Origin: Saururus chinensis
Taxonomy: Eukaryota > Streptophyta > Magnoliopsida > Piperales > Saururaceae
Direction of reading: 5' to 3'
DNA: 64,000 nt
Assembly: GCA_035235625.1 (NCBI GenBank)
Contig: CP141145.1
Coordinates: forward strand, 4,464,001-4,528,000
The notes under the pieces were generated by a model. It was given only the letters and a program-made list of their open reading frames with translations, ran no database searches and was not told the DNA's origin. The position numbers and the translations under genes are program-made. Positions 36,099-48,899 of this stretch are shown one piece after another (position 1 is the stretch's first letter; each line of letters opens with the position of its first letter).

Positions 36099-38430
36099 CT
36101 TTCCCCCGTTTCTAAGCTATTTTAAACCTAATTTAGTCAGTTCAAAGGATGTTTCTAGCTAATTTGAGTGTATTCTATGTAATGGGCTGGTCACTTTGTA
36201 AATTGAGACACTTATGAAGGAAAAACCTTAGGAGAACATAGAAAACTCCGAAAGAAAAAGATAAAGCTCCAAAGGGAAGATCCCAAAAAGAGGAGAGGCC
36301 CTGCTCACCTTGATTTTGGACAATGAGAGGCTCTACCGGCCACAACAAAGACCCCCAAGAGAGGAGGGTAAGTAGTTAAATTTCCAATTGATGCTCACAT
36401 TGATCAAATTCTAAGGACTTTTTTGGGTCTATGCCCACTACTCTAATTAATTGATTATCAAAAAATTCTTTGATGGCTATGCCCAAAATTATGTTTTAAA
36501 AAGTGGTATCACTAAGTGAATTCCTAAACACCTTTTATGATATAGTATGTGTTATTTTAAAAAGATTTTCTATTCCTTAAATGATATTTTTTTATGTTTT
36601 AGGTCTTCAAACTCTCTAGGTAGTTATTTGGTATAAAACTCAAAATCTATTGATTTTAGATACTTGCTACACTTGGTCTAGCACGTACAGGATTTGGGAT
36701 ATTAGGGGAAAATCCATTTCCTTCTGGCTTTTGTTGCTCTACAAGCACAGGAGTAAGTTGTTACGTATCACGATGAAAGAATGATTTATCCAATTCTAAA
36801 TGATTTATCGGATTCTGTGAATAAATGATCTATTGAATTTTGTGAATGAAAGATTTATCCGATTATGTGAATGAATGATTTATCCGATGTATAGGTTGCT
36901 AGGAAAAAGTACGTTGGGATCCAACTTTATTGAAATAACAATGGAGATGTTATCTAATAAGTACCCTGAGGCAAGGTGCACAAAGCATTGTTCCAATTCT
37001 CGTACATAGAGTATGAAATAAATTTTTTATTATGGTATTTAGAACTTGGGGCCTGTTTCTCTCTTGAATTTGAGGTGCTGAGGGCCCGGTGCGTTAAAAT
37101 ACCCTTCCATTCTACATAACCAAGGGACTCACTTTAGGAGCCAATTAGACACCATGATCTTTTGTCCTTTAGTGTTCAATGTATCAGTTTCAAATGACCA
37201 ATTATCACATCACAAGGTCTCATACATATGCATTAGAGTTTACTAACTCTTACATAATACATAATTAATCATCATTCATTCATGCACCAAATTCCTTGAA
37301 AAATAATACTCATATGTTCTAAATAAGTAGCATAATCTTTAATCTAAAAATCCAAAAATTTCTTATCTTGAGGCACCATTAGTAACCTCACTGACGTATT
37401 AGCGAGAACACTGATAACCATCAGAGTACCACTTATGTGCCGAACCTTCACTAACAGTGGGTTGGCTAGGACAACCCACCTCACCAATGCTACGTTGACG
37501 TGTTAGATTCACTATCGGCGCCCAGTCAACATGATGGTATGCATGAAAGACATTGTTCATCCCGCTCCTTTCATCGATACATGCACTGACATATCAGTGA
37601 CCTCACCATGATTGGACAGAAAATAGTCAGAGACCCTATTGGTTTTCTGAATACTTATTTCCATAAAAAATTGTAGAAAGCTTTTCAAATCAAAACCATG
37701 AAATATTTATTTTATAAATTAAGCATTGAAACTATTCAAAATTGAAATCACTATTGTTGTGTACTCATGCATGGAGCAACGTGGAAAACACATGCACATG
37801 TTCAATCTCATTTAAAACTTGAAGAAAATCATACTTCTACAATTTCATTATTTCAAAGCAAGACCACAATCCGACCTAAATCAAAGCGAGGTTTCTCCTC
37901 TCTTGAAGTGAGTCTTCTCCCGAACTGCTCCCAGACCCTAACGAGCACTAAGACTTCTTGGAGACTTCCTTCTCTTCCTAATTCCAAGTTTTACTCTCTT
38001 ATATACCGAGGTAACAATTTTAATAGTTAAAGCCATCAAATTGCTTCTTTTTCCAAAATAATCAATGTGCGTAGTTTTCATCGGTTCGTCGATGTGTTGA
38101 TGCTTACCGGCAGTAGTTTACACTATTTCACTAATAAAATATTGATGTGTTGATGGTTTGCCAATGTATAAAATGAAATTTTTCAATAAAAAAAAGTAAA
38201 TTTCCCTTTGAAAGCATGAAGTGTCACATCTTCTTCTAGTTGAAGAGAGAAAGAAAGTTTGTCCTGCACTTGGATTTTAATTCAAACCATCATCCACTGT
38301 AATCCATTATGAGGGACTCAACGTCTCTTTCTTGGTTTTGATAAGGAATTTTCTTTCACCAAATGGAGGAGCGGCTTTAGAAGTGGTTTTGGTGTAACCC
38401 AATGAGCCACACAAGGTAAGTAATAATAGA
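36099..38430. other. Repeat-rich DNA with an exon-like block and a 27-bp tandem repeat
   Basis: 36200-36365 is a purine-rich block readable as basic peptide with stops, ending in a consensus splice donor (ggagg then gtaagtag). It may be a gene fragment, but no family is recognised. 36775-36890 holds four to five diverged copies of a roughly 27-bp unit, aatgatttatccgattctg. 37380-37620 and 38080-38170 contain many short gtgttgatg/ctgacgtg motifs of dispersed-repeat character. No intact gene. Confidence 0.4.
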
Positions 38431-38908
38431 AGAGTAAAAAGGGGGAGAATGAGAGTGAAAGGAGAGATGTAGTAAAGAAGAAGAGAAGAGACATGAACTA
38501 GAATTGTAGTATTCAATTGCAAAATCTCATACATAATTTATGGGGGGGAAGTCCTTTATTTCATTTTAGGCTTTCCTCCTATAAATATTTCTCAAAATAG
38601 GCAAATTAATTAGAATAAACATAAACTAGAGCTAAGAAATTAAGTCTAATAAAACATGAATAGTAAAATAGAGTAAAAGAGGAGAGACTAAGAGGGAAAG
38701 GAGAGATGTAGTGAAGAAGAAGAGAAGAGACAAGAACTAGAATTGTAGAATTCAATTGCAAAATCTCATACATAATTTATGGGGCAAAAGTCCTTTATAT
38801 CGTTTTAGGGCTTCCTCCTACAAATACATCTCAAAATAGAAAACTTAAATAAAATAAACATAAACTAGAGCAAAGAAACTTAAGTCCAATAAAACATGCT
38901 TAAATAAA
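38431..38908. repeat. Tandem duplication, 239-bp unit, two copies
   Basis: Units 38431-38669 and 38670-38908 share agagtaaaa, ggagagatgtagt, gaagaagagaagagaca and tcatacataatttatgggg. A third copy lies at about 43204-44150, where it is interrupted by a solo LTR. Flanking bases (cccaatgagcc upstream, gtttcaaggc downstream) also match there, so the unit is part of a longer dispersed repeat. Confidence 0.85.
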
Positions 38909-40004
38909 ATTAACTGAAGTAGCAAAGTCCTAAATTAAATAAAGGTTTCAAGGCATGAATTAGTCATAATATCTAACGACGCTCTACTTATGACTTGCCC
39001 GCGAGGCATATTGCTTGTGTTGGTCGTCAGTTCTTGCAACATAAATGTGAATACACTCAGTGTTGTATTGCAATTGGCACCCACTTGAAAGACCGGGAGA
39101 TGATTTGAAAAAGAAAAGTAGGCCCAAGCATGGAAGACCATATGGGTATCAATAATGATAACAATGACTACTATTACGAATATGCACTGATGATAAGCTT
39201 TGTACTCATTGAAACAAGAGTAAAATCTCTAAAATATATTAAAACTTAATAAAACTTACAAAATATCATTATAACACAAATGTAAAGAGTGTAATGGGAA
39301 AAAAGTTTCAAGTGAACATACAATCAAATTAAGAATCGATAATTAACCCTTTTGTAGCTACCATGAAAATTTTCTATAAAAAAAATTTAGTTAGGTCAAA
39401 ATTAGAAAGGGGGTCCATTTGCTCCAATAGAATAGGAATCCTCATGGCTGTTAACCATATGACAAAAAGCTTCTAGTAGTATAAACGAGATCTAAAGTAT
39501 GTTTAATGCACGTTTCCTTAGCACATATAAAACTTGACAAATATCTTGATCCTTTTAAAATAGTTGTATTATCCTCTTATTTGTACTCTAGTAAAATTAT
39601 ATTGATCAATTTATCTAGTTAAGTGATGTGATTTTGTACTAGGGAAGTTATCATATAAATAGGTGACTAAGCAAGTCATGTTAATATTTAAAGGGTAAAT
39701 TTTATGTATATTACGAGGTAGGCAGAAGGATCAAAACCTACCTTGCGTGTCAATAACATGAGTTACATATGAATGAAATAGTGCTAACCAAAAGCATCTA
39801 ACATATGCACATGGGTAGATATGTGTATGTGTGCATGCTCATATAAGCGGAACTCATACTTAAGAAATAGTAGGTCGCACATATATTTTAGAAAAAAAAA
39901 TTATTTTAAAAAAATACTAGCTTAGCTTTCAATAGTAGGGTGAAAAACTCTTCCTTTATATTGCCTTAAATAAAACAAAGCTACTCATTCAGATATAAAA
40001 AATA

Positions 40005-40054
40005 TCTGGCGCAGTTGGTTAGCACATGTATCGATGACTACGACCTTCAATCCC
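40005..40054 (+). promoter_or_regulatory. Possible tRNA-like pol III promoter (SINE head candidate)
   Basis: ggcgcagttggttagcac fits an A box and gaccttcaatccc about 25 bp further on resembles a B box; the spacing is tRNA-like. No full tRNA fold was traced, and no A-rich SINE tail or flanking duplication was identified, so this may be chance. Confidence 0.25.
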
Positions 40055-41049
40055 ACCAACTCGAGCGAGATGCTTTGATAAATATCCTTGTAAAGTGAGA
40101 AACACTGGGCAAAAGTCAGCCCACCAGGCCCAAAGGAAAGTCCGAAATGGATCTAACCAAACCATAGGGGGTGAAGCACAAGTAGCCCATCCCACTGAGG
40201 AAAGTGCGGAGATCCTGTTTGAAAGCAAGCGCATGTCTGAAGGGACCCATCTTAGACCCACAAAACAGTGTTGCAAGCCTAAAACATGGCAAAACATCTC
40301 CATCCTTGTGGTTGCCCTACTAACTGAGTAGTGAGTACACAACATCGCCATGACAACAGTTCATCAGAGTTGGGCTGCCACAAGGCACCTACTTCAATGT
40401 CCAACGACTGTGGCAGAAGAGATACTAGGAATAACTGGCGGTAGCAATGATGGAGGCCTATAGGTGGCTTGCTCCACAGCAATTTACCGTTGCCAATAGC
40501 CAATGTCGTTGGCTATAGATACGAGTATGCGCTAATGGCACGGTGGGTACGCAATGTGAAGGGCAGAAAAACCTCTAATGCACATAAAAATTGATATAAG
40601 TATAAAAATTTATTATAATACTTTTTTTAGAGCATAATATAAGACATAAGAAGCTGTAATTAGACATAGTGATAATTAGGCTCACCGTGGCTATTGAGTA
40701 TTTGTAGAAAAGGAAGATAAAAATGTTTCTAGTACTAGACATGTGCATTTAAGGTGGTACACCTAACTGCTAATAAATATATGATAAAAGTTTTCTTAAT
40801 GCACATAGAAACTCAATAATACTTTGACTTTTTTGTGTTAGAATTTGAATGAGTGCCTAATCATGCTTTTTTTTTCGTAAAAAAAATGATGATAATATTT
40901 TATACATAAATAAAATCTTTTCAATTAATGAAATGAATGTTACTGTCATCCTTTTAGTATGCTAAATATATAAAAGCTTTTGAGAGGCATCAAATCATGG
41001 CATGGTCTCACGATCTGATACTTCTCAAGCTAATTGACATCAAGTGTTA

Positions 41050-41720
41050 TGGCTGTTAGAAGTGGGTACATGGGTTAAGCCTATTAGGGTATTGAAAACT
41101 CAAGCTCACTTTCAAGTGGATGAGAATTACACATGTGAAATGGTTAAAAGTTGTTAATAGTCTCATATCGCCTAAAAAATTATGATAGTGTTGATATATA
41201 ATGCATAAATTTAGCCTTTTAAGTTAGGTCATTGGGTCACTTCACTTTTATAGGGGAGCTACATGTTGGACTCATACACTTAGGTAAGCTAACCCGCATG
41301 CGTGGCCGGCCGGGTCAAGTCAACAAGATAATTATTTTTTAGATAAATTCATTTAGTTTTCTCTTAACCCAAAATAGGCCTAGTTTTCTTTTCACCAAAA
41401 TGTGTTTATTGATAGGCGAACATGTCCATTTGAACGGGACAAGTTATCTTCAACGGGATTTCTTATAAAATACTAAAAATTATTTTTCTGGATAATCTTT
41501 TACTAGAATTTGTCACTGTCTTCTATGAGAGCAAGTGCATAACATTGATTCACTGCATACGTTGTGTGAAGGTGCTTCTACAACGTGTGATGGATCATCT
41601 TATTCTGGGAGAGAGACGCCCAAGTGATTTCATAACACTAGTAAGGCAGATTCTATCTTAAGGACAGAGTATGCATGCTTGATTTGATCAACTTCTTTCT
41701 GTGAATTTCTTTTATCGCAA
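41050..41720 (+). mobile_element. LTR-like fragment, probably copia
   Basis: Starts near TGTTAGAAGTGGGTACATGG, contains agtctcatatcgcctaa (a promoter-proximal motif often seen in plant LTRs) and gggagagagacgcccaag, and ends near tatcgcaaca. No primer site or target duplication was found. Confidence 0.35.
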
Positions 41721-43316
41721 CACTTACTAAGGTATAAAAATTTACAATGGCAAATGTGCTTGGCAAATTTCATTTATTGCCCAAGTCCATATTTAGGTCC
41801 AATCATTGACAATAACATATACACTCGATGGTGTGTATTGAAAATGGGTGTGGAGGGTGTGCCACCCTGTCGGATAGCCAAGGCTGTCCAATTCCAATTC
41901 AAGGTTAATTCTAGTTAGCTCCGTGTCCATAATTGGGTCCACTCCTTAACAATATTGATACCATACGACTGATGTGAGATTAAGATCTTTCAACTATGAG
42001 GATCACCATAGTGCCTTTAGCCAAAAATCACCGAAGGATTTTACGATGTGGTCCCTTGTGTAGAAAATAAAAACTATTACATAAATATTCAATCACATGA
42101 AATGAAGTACACAAATAATTTTTTAACATGGGAACCTACCCAAAAAAAATCACAGAACCAATGCTTGGCCAATTAACCAATGCATTAAGAACATTGAGAA
42201 TTTAGAAAGTTTCAACTACTACCATAACAGTCTAAAAATTTATCTTTAGATATCCTTTGGCTACCAAAGTCCTTTTTTACACTTTCTAACACGGAAGATA
42301 GTATGATGGAAATGATAGCGGAAGACACTCTCAGAGGGAATAAGGTTAATCAAAAAGAAGGATTTAACATGACTCCTTTGGCCTTCACTAAAGAAGATAT
42401 CTCACTCATGCTACACAGGATTTTGATCACGAGTCACGACCAGTTAAGCAATCCAACCGTTGTAAAGGAGAAGAAAGTATGAGACAGAGGATAAATCAGT
42501 ATTTCATTAGATGCTTTACTTAAATCAATTCTTAGTCTTATGTCATTAAGTTTACTAATTCTTAGATCTTATATCTAAATAAGTTTTGATTTTTCTACAT
42601 AAATAATATTTATATTCAGTCTCATTTTGCATCATCAAAAAAGTTATATTTTTTTACTTATTTCACATATTTTTTGTTATATTTTTATAAGTTTATAATT
42701 GTTTAATATTTGTATCAATATTTGTTAATAATACCCATATTGAGAAATGTGTTGACCATTTTTTATGACCACCTGGATGCTTGCTATCATTTTACACGAT
42801 CTCTCATAAATCTCTCCGAGATCTTATCTCTTTGGGTTACTAAGACGAGACTGAGATCCAAGATGGTGAACCATGGTAATGATCGCCGAAATAATTGACT
42901 TATGTTGACAGTCTTGGTGGCATACTCATAGGTCTCGAGCCAGTGTGGAGGAAAAAGGAGCAAAAGTTGGACAAGTCTAGGCCACTAGAACTGTGCTTCA
43001 ATTTGCTATGCTATGTCATGAGGAGGTGCTCCAAATGTGTTGTTCGCTGCTTGCATTGTCCGAAACTAATTGAAGGCCACCCACCTCCATCCACTGAAGA
43101 TGTACTTCCATGGTTTTAACTTTGCAGCAGAGAGTTGGAGAGGGCACCGGAAATTAGAACCATCTCCGATATCAATGGTGTAGCCCAATGAGCCCCACAA
43201 GATAGAGTAAAAGAGGAGATATTGAGAGAGAAAGGGGAGATGCAATGATGATGAAGAAGAGAAGAGACAGGAACTAGAACTGTACAATTCAAGTGCAAAA
43301 CCTCGTACAAATATTA

Positions 43317-44025
<709 letters not shown>

Positions 44026-44689
44026 TATTATGGGTAGAACAGAAGCCCTTAATATAAGTATAAAGTTTTCCTTTTACAAATACTTCTCACACTAGGAAAC
44101 TTAATTCAAATGAGCATAAACTGAAGTAGGGAAACGTAACTCTGATAAATATGCTTAAAATAGAATTGACTGAAGTAGTAAAGTCCTACATTAAATAGAG
44201 GTTTCAAGGTCCTAAATTAAGTAGTAGCTAACGTCGGCAAGAGTCAAAGCAGTTTCTGGTTACTCTTAAATTCAATGTAGTACATAGTACGTTGAAAACT
44301 AATATTACACGAGGATCTAGGGTAATCTGCTGCAAGACATTGATTCTATGATTAAAATCATTCCCCTCCTAGGTAGGACATAAGGTGACAAGATAGAGAC
44401 AAGTACACAAAAATACCATTGCACTATGTCATGTGTGACTAATTTGCATCCAATCTAATCTATCACTGGGAAGATTTCTAAATAAACCCTTCATGCAAAT
44501 CCATGGCCTTAAGGTTTGTTATACTTGATATTTAGTCTTAGTAGATCTCTAGTCTGGAACTCAATTTCAATGAAGAATGTAGTTAAACAAATTCCTAGCA
44601 ATTTCAAATTTGGGAGAGAAGCTTCCGCATCCAAACTTTTCAGTCACCTCTACCCCTTAAAGTTGAAAATATTACATTCACCTTGCAAA

Positions 44690-46378
44690 TCAAACAGCAT
44701 TTATATGTTGCCTTGCATCAACACCAGTCAACGAAGATGACGCAGAATTTTCGAGAGGCCCATTTGCAGTTGCAGATTTTTCTAGGATTTTCAGATCTAC
44801 AATCATCTTTAACTCCCCCGCTGCAATAAAGAATATCTATAGATTAAATTGCCCTTCCATCAGTGTCAATCAAGTGGTAGGAGAAAATCATAAAGCTTAG
44901 ATTTAATATTACTTTCAACAATTGCAAAGTACATGGCCCTCCTCTCCAATTCAACTGCATATTGGTTTCGAGCAGCTGCTATCATGGCATTTAGCAATTG
45001 CACGACATGCAAATATTGACTTAGCATGCATGTAATGAATGGCCTGACTCATCAAACTGTTTCAAAGATTTCTGCAAATCATTGTACCGCCCTTCCCAGT
45101 ATTGATTAGACTAATCCTGGTAATCAACAGACGAAGGAGTTTCATTCGTATAAGGATAACATGAGGGGCATTGATATAATGGTGTCACTATAGAATGCGG
45201 AGCAGATGGTTCACCACATGGGGTGGATGACGCAAACTGCAGCGGAATAGATACAGATACAGCATGGTAGGGAACCATAGACTCATGTATCTGATATCCT
45301 TGGCAATCTGAACCTGAATGTGGCGATTGTGACACATGGGAATTTACTTTCCCATAAGAACCAATACCCTTGCCTAGTTCACATTCGGCTTTTCTTCTAG
45401 CATACGCAAGATGCCCATCTGGAACGTGATTAATCGGAAACCTGGGGTATGCAGGATTGTTGGGTCGATCAGCTCTAAGCCTCTTAACTCCCTATACAAG
45501 CTCTGCACAATGTTCTTCAGTGAATATGGATCCGTTTTTTAAGTATGAAGTTTTTACAATACAATCCTTAATCTCCAGCTTAGCTCCTTTTACAAAATCT
45601 TCTTCAGGGTGCATTTCCTCTAAAATAAGACAACTTTTCGGAACTGTTGGTGTTAAAAAGAAATTTGTATTCTCAGTCTGGACACATCTCAGAAGGCTCT
45701 TTGCCGACAATTGCTGACTGTCACATGTTACAACTCTGCTTTCACTACCTGCCAACCCATTCTCATCCATATTTCAGCTTCAACCGTTTTTGTAGAACCA
45801 ATAGGGCATTTCGTTCTTCATTCAGCAAAAGCTAAAAAACAGCCTCCTGAAACATCGGCTAAATGAGATCTCAACCTACAATACATGTGTTTCAGCTGAA
45901 GGTGATTGCATGTAAAAGTATAAAGCTATAATAGCAATACAAATAACGACAACACTACCATCCAAAGGAGACAGGTAATACCAAATATCCAAACATTTTA
46001 TACAAAGTTCATCATATATGGGCGAACATATAAGGATAGAAGTAAAATATACAAAAAGTATATAATGATCTGCTGTAGCTGCTCGGCTTTGGTAAAGGGA
46101 TCCCTCTTGAAAAAAGTGCTCATGGAAGAAAATGTTTCTGTGATCAACCACAAAAAAAAAATTCAGTTGAGAAAATCAAACACCAAACCTCCTCCTGACA
46201 CTAAACATATTGTTATCCAGCTACATATTAGAGAAAAGGCCTGGAAAAAGAAAATCTGCTACATTTTAGATGCCAACAGGTTGTAACTAGAATCTACTGC
46301 ATCAGATGAAGAGATACAATCACCTTCATGTTGGTTAGACAGCGTCTTAGAAAGTTTGATCGGGAAAAGAGCATCAAC
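44690..46378 (-). pseudogene. Decayed intron-bearing plant gene, family not identified
   Basis: Read right to left. An exon after an acceptor at 46379 gives VDALFPIKLSKTLSNQHEG. The large exon (about 45846-44913) gives LLLNEERNALLVLQKRLKLK, then KSCLILEEMHPEEDF, RLRADRPNNPAYPRFPINHV, SNQYWEGRYNDLQKSLKQ and MIAAARNQYAVELERRAMYF. An intron of 92 bp with GT-AG ends (44912-44821) leads to a terminal exon 44820-44690, open, starting GELKMIVDLKI and ending with a TGA. In-frame TAG codons at 45832-45834, 45492-45494 and 45111-45113, and frame shifts near 45770 and 45025, break the gene. The retained intron argues against a processed copy. The helix-rich, charged character suggests a nuclear or scaffold protein, but I do not recognise the family. 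Confidence 0.6.
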
Positions 46379-46616
46379 CTGTTAAAAATTCTCCAAAACT
46401 AGACAAATGTTTATGTTCAAATCCACAATTGTACATGAAATCCCTCTTTTCATAGTCACCACAAAATAGGCTAACAGTTCAAGTTTGCTTGTTGAATATC
46501 TCAATGTTTATAATCTACTCCTGATAAAAATATCTCCATTTTCATAATCTATTCTCAAACCTTAAAAAGAAGTGATTGCCATTATCAAGAATAAAATGAT
46601 TCAATAAAAATGCCAT

Positions 46617-47130
46617 TGCTAGATACCTAGGAAGCACGGATACTTCAAAACAAGCTCCATATCCGTATAATATCCATATCATAACTGTATCCATGTTGGA
46701 TACAGCTGACTTCGTGTTCTACCTTTGCTATCACACATCAACTATAAATTACTTCATCAAATTCTTTCGAAGATAACATTAAACAAATGCTATATGACTT
46801 AGAAGTATATGCTCTCTACTCAAAAGATATAAGTAAAATTGTTCCAATGCAATATATTACTCTTTGTGGGATAACTTTCCTTGCAAAAAATGCGGTATTT
46901 GTAATTGCATTTCAAACATATAGCTACATTTTTCATTATAATTAATCTTTTGCTACAATAACTAACTTAAAATATACCTAAAAGTATATAAAAAATAATA
47001 TTTTAATACACATATCCCCCCATTTCGTATCTTTTTTCTTTTCAAATTACTGTATCACTGCACCCATATTGTATAGTATCCGTGTGCCATATCTGTATCC
47101 ATACTTCCTTGCAAGATACTGACTGCAGCG
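46617..47130. mobile_element. Possible MITE-like inverted-end element in the gene interval
   Basis: Left end agatacctaggaagcacgg and the reverse complement of the right end (cttgcaaggaagtatgg) match imperfectly (aggaagcacggatac versus aggaagtatggatac). Both ends are rich in tatccgta/tatccata. About 510 bp with AT-rich centre and no ORF. The inverted ends are short and diverged. Confidence 0.35.
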
Positions 47131-48700
47131 CCCTACTGTCAGACTCATCAATATGAGCTATTTAAATTACCAAACAAGTATCTAGCACATGATGTGCAAC
47201 AAAAACAGCCGCTTTACGTCTTTAAAAAAGTATAACAACCCCACATTTGTTTACAATTACTAGGAAAAAATTCAGAAGCTTGGAAGCAGCTCCACTCTAA
47301 TAATTAGCTAAATTCAAAAGATGCAAGGAAACAAGACTCCGTCTTATTTATAGATAGTACCATCGGACTTTTACAAAATTCCATATGAAGAACACAAAAA
47401 GAAAGTATAATTGTTCACATCAACAAACTCAACTGTCCCAAATGAGGCAAGTGGATTAAGACGTGAAACAATATACAACAAGATGCTTTGATACAAGTAT
47501 ACAACACCTCAAACGGTTAAGCAGTCATATTTTGCAACAAAATCTAGGAAATATTGCAGATTCAAAATAACTGACAGAAGTGACAGATCCAACAACTGGA
47601 TGACTAACAGCAAGGGCAAATATCAGAGACAATTGTTTATCTAGTAAAATTCTGTTTATATGAAGAAGGCCTAAACTGTCAGCCACTTGAGACAGTTCAA
47701 CAATTATATTCAGTAGGTCATGTTATTTAACTTGGAGGGGATAACATAGCAACAATTAAAATATAAACCAGGAATCTCAAAGAAAATCAGCAACATCCCA
47801 CTAGCTATATCAAGTCCAAAATGACTCCTTAGGACGCCCAATACATATTTTACATTTTCCAATATAAAATAATTAACAGACATTTTAAATCACATGAAAA
47901 AGGATTGTTTTCTTATAAACTTGAAAAATTGATAAAAGTGATTTACGGAGTCTTTTGAGTCAAAAGCGTCGAGGAACTTTTAAACTTACAGATTCAAGAC
48001 AGAGTATCCCACCCCATAGTAAGAAATTCGACAATTAGTGGGCAAGACCTTATACCAAAAAACGTAGCGCAGGTGCGTGACACACGGTAGAAGGTCCAGA
48101 TAAACTTTCTGCCAAGAACAACAGAGATATACGGAATCATACTATACAAATCGTCCCACTACCACTAGATGAACCAAACCATTTCATTACATCAAATGGT
48201 GCAGAATGTTACAGAAAAATGTAGACTGCTATAATTGTTGGATGAAGACAATTCAAAGGATTTTCACTCCGGAAAAAGCACAAGGTAATAACTTTCAGAC
48301 ACGGAAGCGTACCTTGATCACAATAATAGGCAGTAGAATATCAAAATCACATTTCGAGTATAAATCAAGAACCTAACTCATGCCGTTGAGTAGGCTTGGA
48401 AAGCCTTTTATAGTACAAGGTCCCAACAAAATTTGTTGACCTAATTCAAACAAATGGACGAAATGCGGAATTCCCATCCACAAGACATGCTCGATTACTA
48501 CATCCCATCCCTCGAAAGAAAACCAAATTCAACAATTCCTATGAAAACTCAGAATTGGGTTTGGCATTAACAACACTTTTATCAGCATTGAACCGTACCA
48601 ACAGGCCCAAAACAGCAAAGACTGAAGTCAAAATGAAACATATAAGGCAACAACGATTGAAAAACTTACGAACCCATGTGAAGGGATACTTGAAAACTTA
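47131..48700. other. Intron-like or upstream DNA of the minus-strand gene
   Basis: No reading frame is convincing. Composition is more balanced than in the repeats, and several T-rich tracts ending in AG on the minus strand occur (for example ttgacttcag near 48628), so introns or leader sequence of the gene at 44690-46378 are plausible. Confidence 0.35.
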
Positions 48701-48701
48701 C

Positions 48702-48748
48702 CTTGGAATGGAAGTGTTCAAAGGAAAGAGAATTAGAGAGGTGGCCAT
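48702..48748 (-). CDS. Candidate first exon of the minus-strand gene
   Basis: On the minus strand an ATG at 48748 in favourable context (ctaATGGCC) opens MATSLILFPLNTSIP and runs into a perfect donor (CCAAG then GTAAGT, donor at 48701-48696). A CACGTG box near 48842-48847 and a pyrimidine-rich stretch (tttctctctcccag) precede it. Whether it belongs with 46378-44690 is unproven, since no connecting exon was identified. The short hydrophobic start could be part of a targeting peptide. Confidence 0.3.
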
Positions 48749-48841
48749 TAGAAGATGGAAAGGCTTTTCTTCCGGATGACTTTCAGTTCAAAGTTCAAAC
48801 CCCGGTTTGATCTTCAACTGGGAGAGAGAAAATGAAAATGG

Positions 48842-48847
48842 CACGTG
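48842..48847. promoter_or_regulatory. G-box CACGTG
   Basis: A perfect CACGTG palindrome in a locally GC-rich 60-bp segment about 95 bp upstream of the candidate exon. Binding site type for bZIP or bHLH factors in plants; a single hexamer is weak evidence. Confidence 0.35.
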
Positions 48848-48899
48848 CGCTCCACACCGGCTCGCCCCCGTCCCACATCAGATGCCGGAAGTGAAATTT

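Larger units (their letters stand above)
38909..43203. other. Gene-free dispersed-repeat DNA
   Basis: No gene recognised over 4.3 kb. Frames at 40019-40503 overlap on both strands without motif support. A possible pol III promoter is at 40005. Around 41050-41720 there is LTR-like sequence (see separate entry). 41830-41960 has a repeat-like ggtgtgtattg/ggctgtcc block similar in style to 2455-2540. Confidence 0.4.

Noticed and set aside
40019..40503. Overlapping 110- and 78-codon frames on opposite strands
   Set aside because: No motif, no codon bias, no matching neighbour; likely chance in slightly GC-richer repeat DNA.
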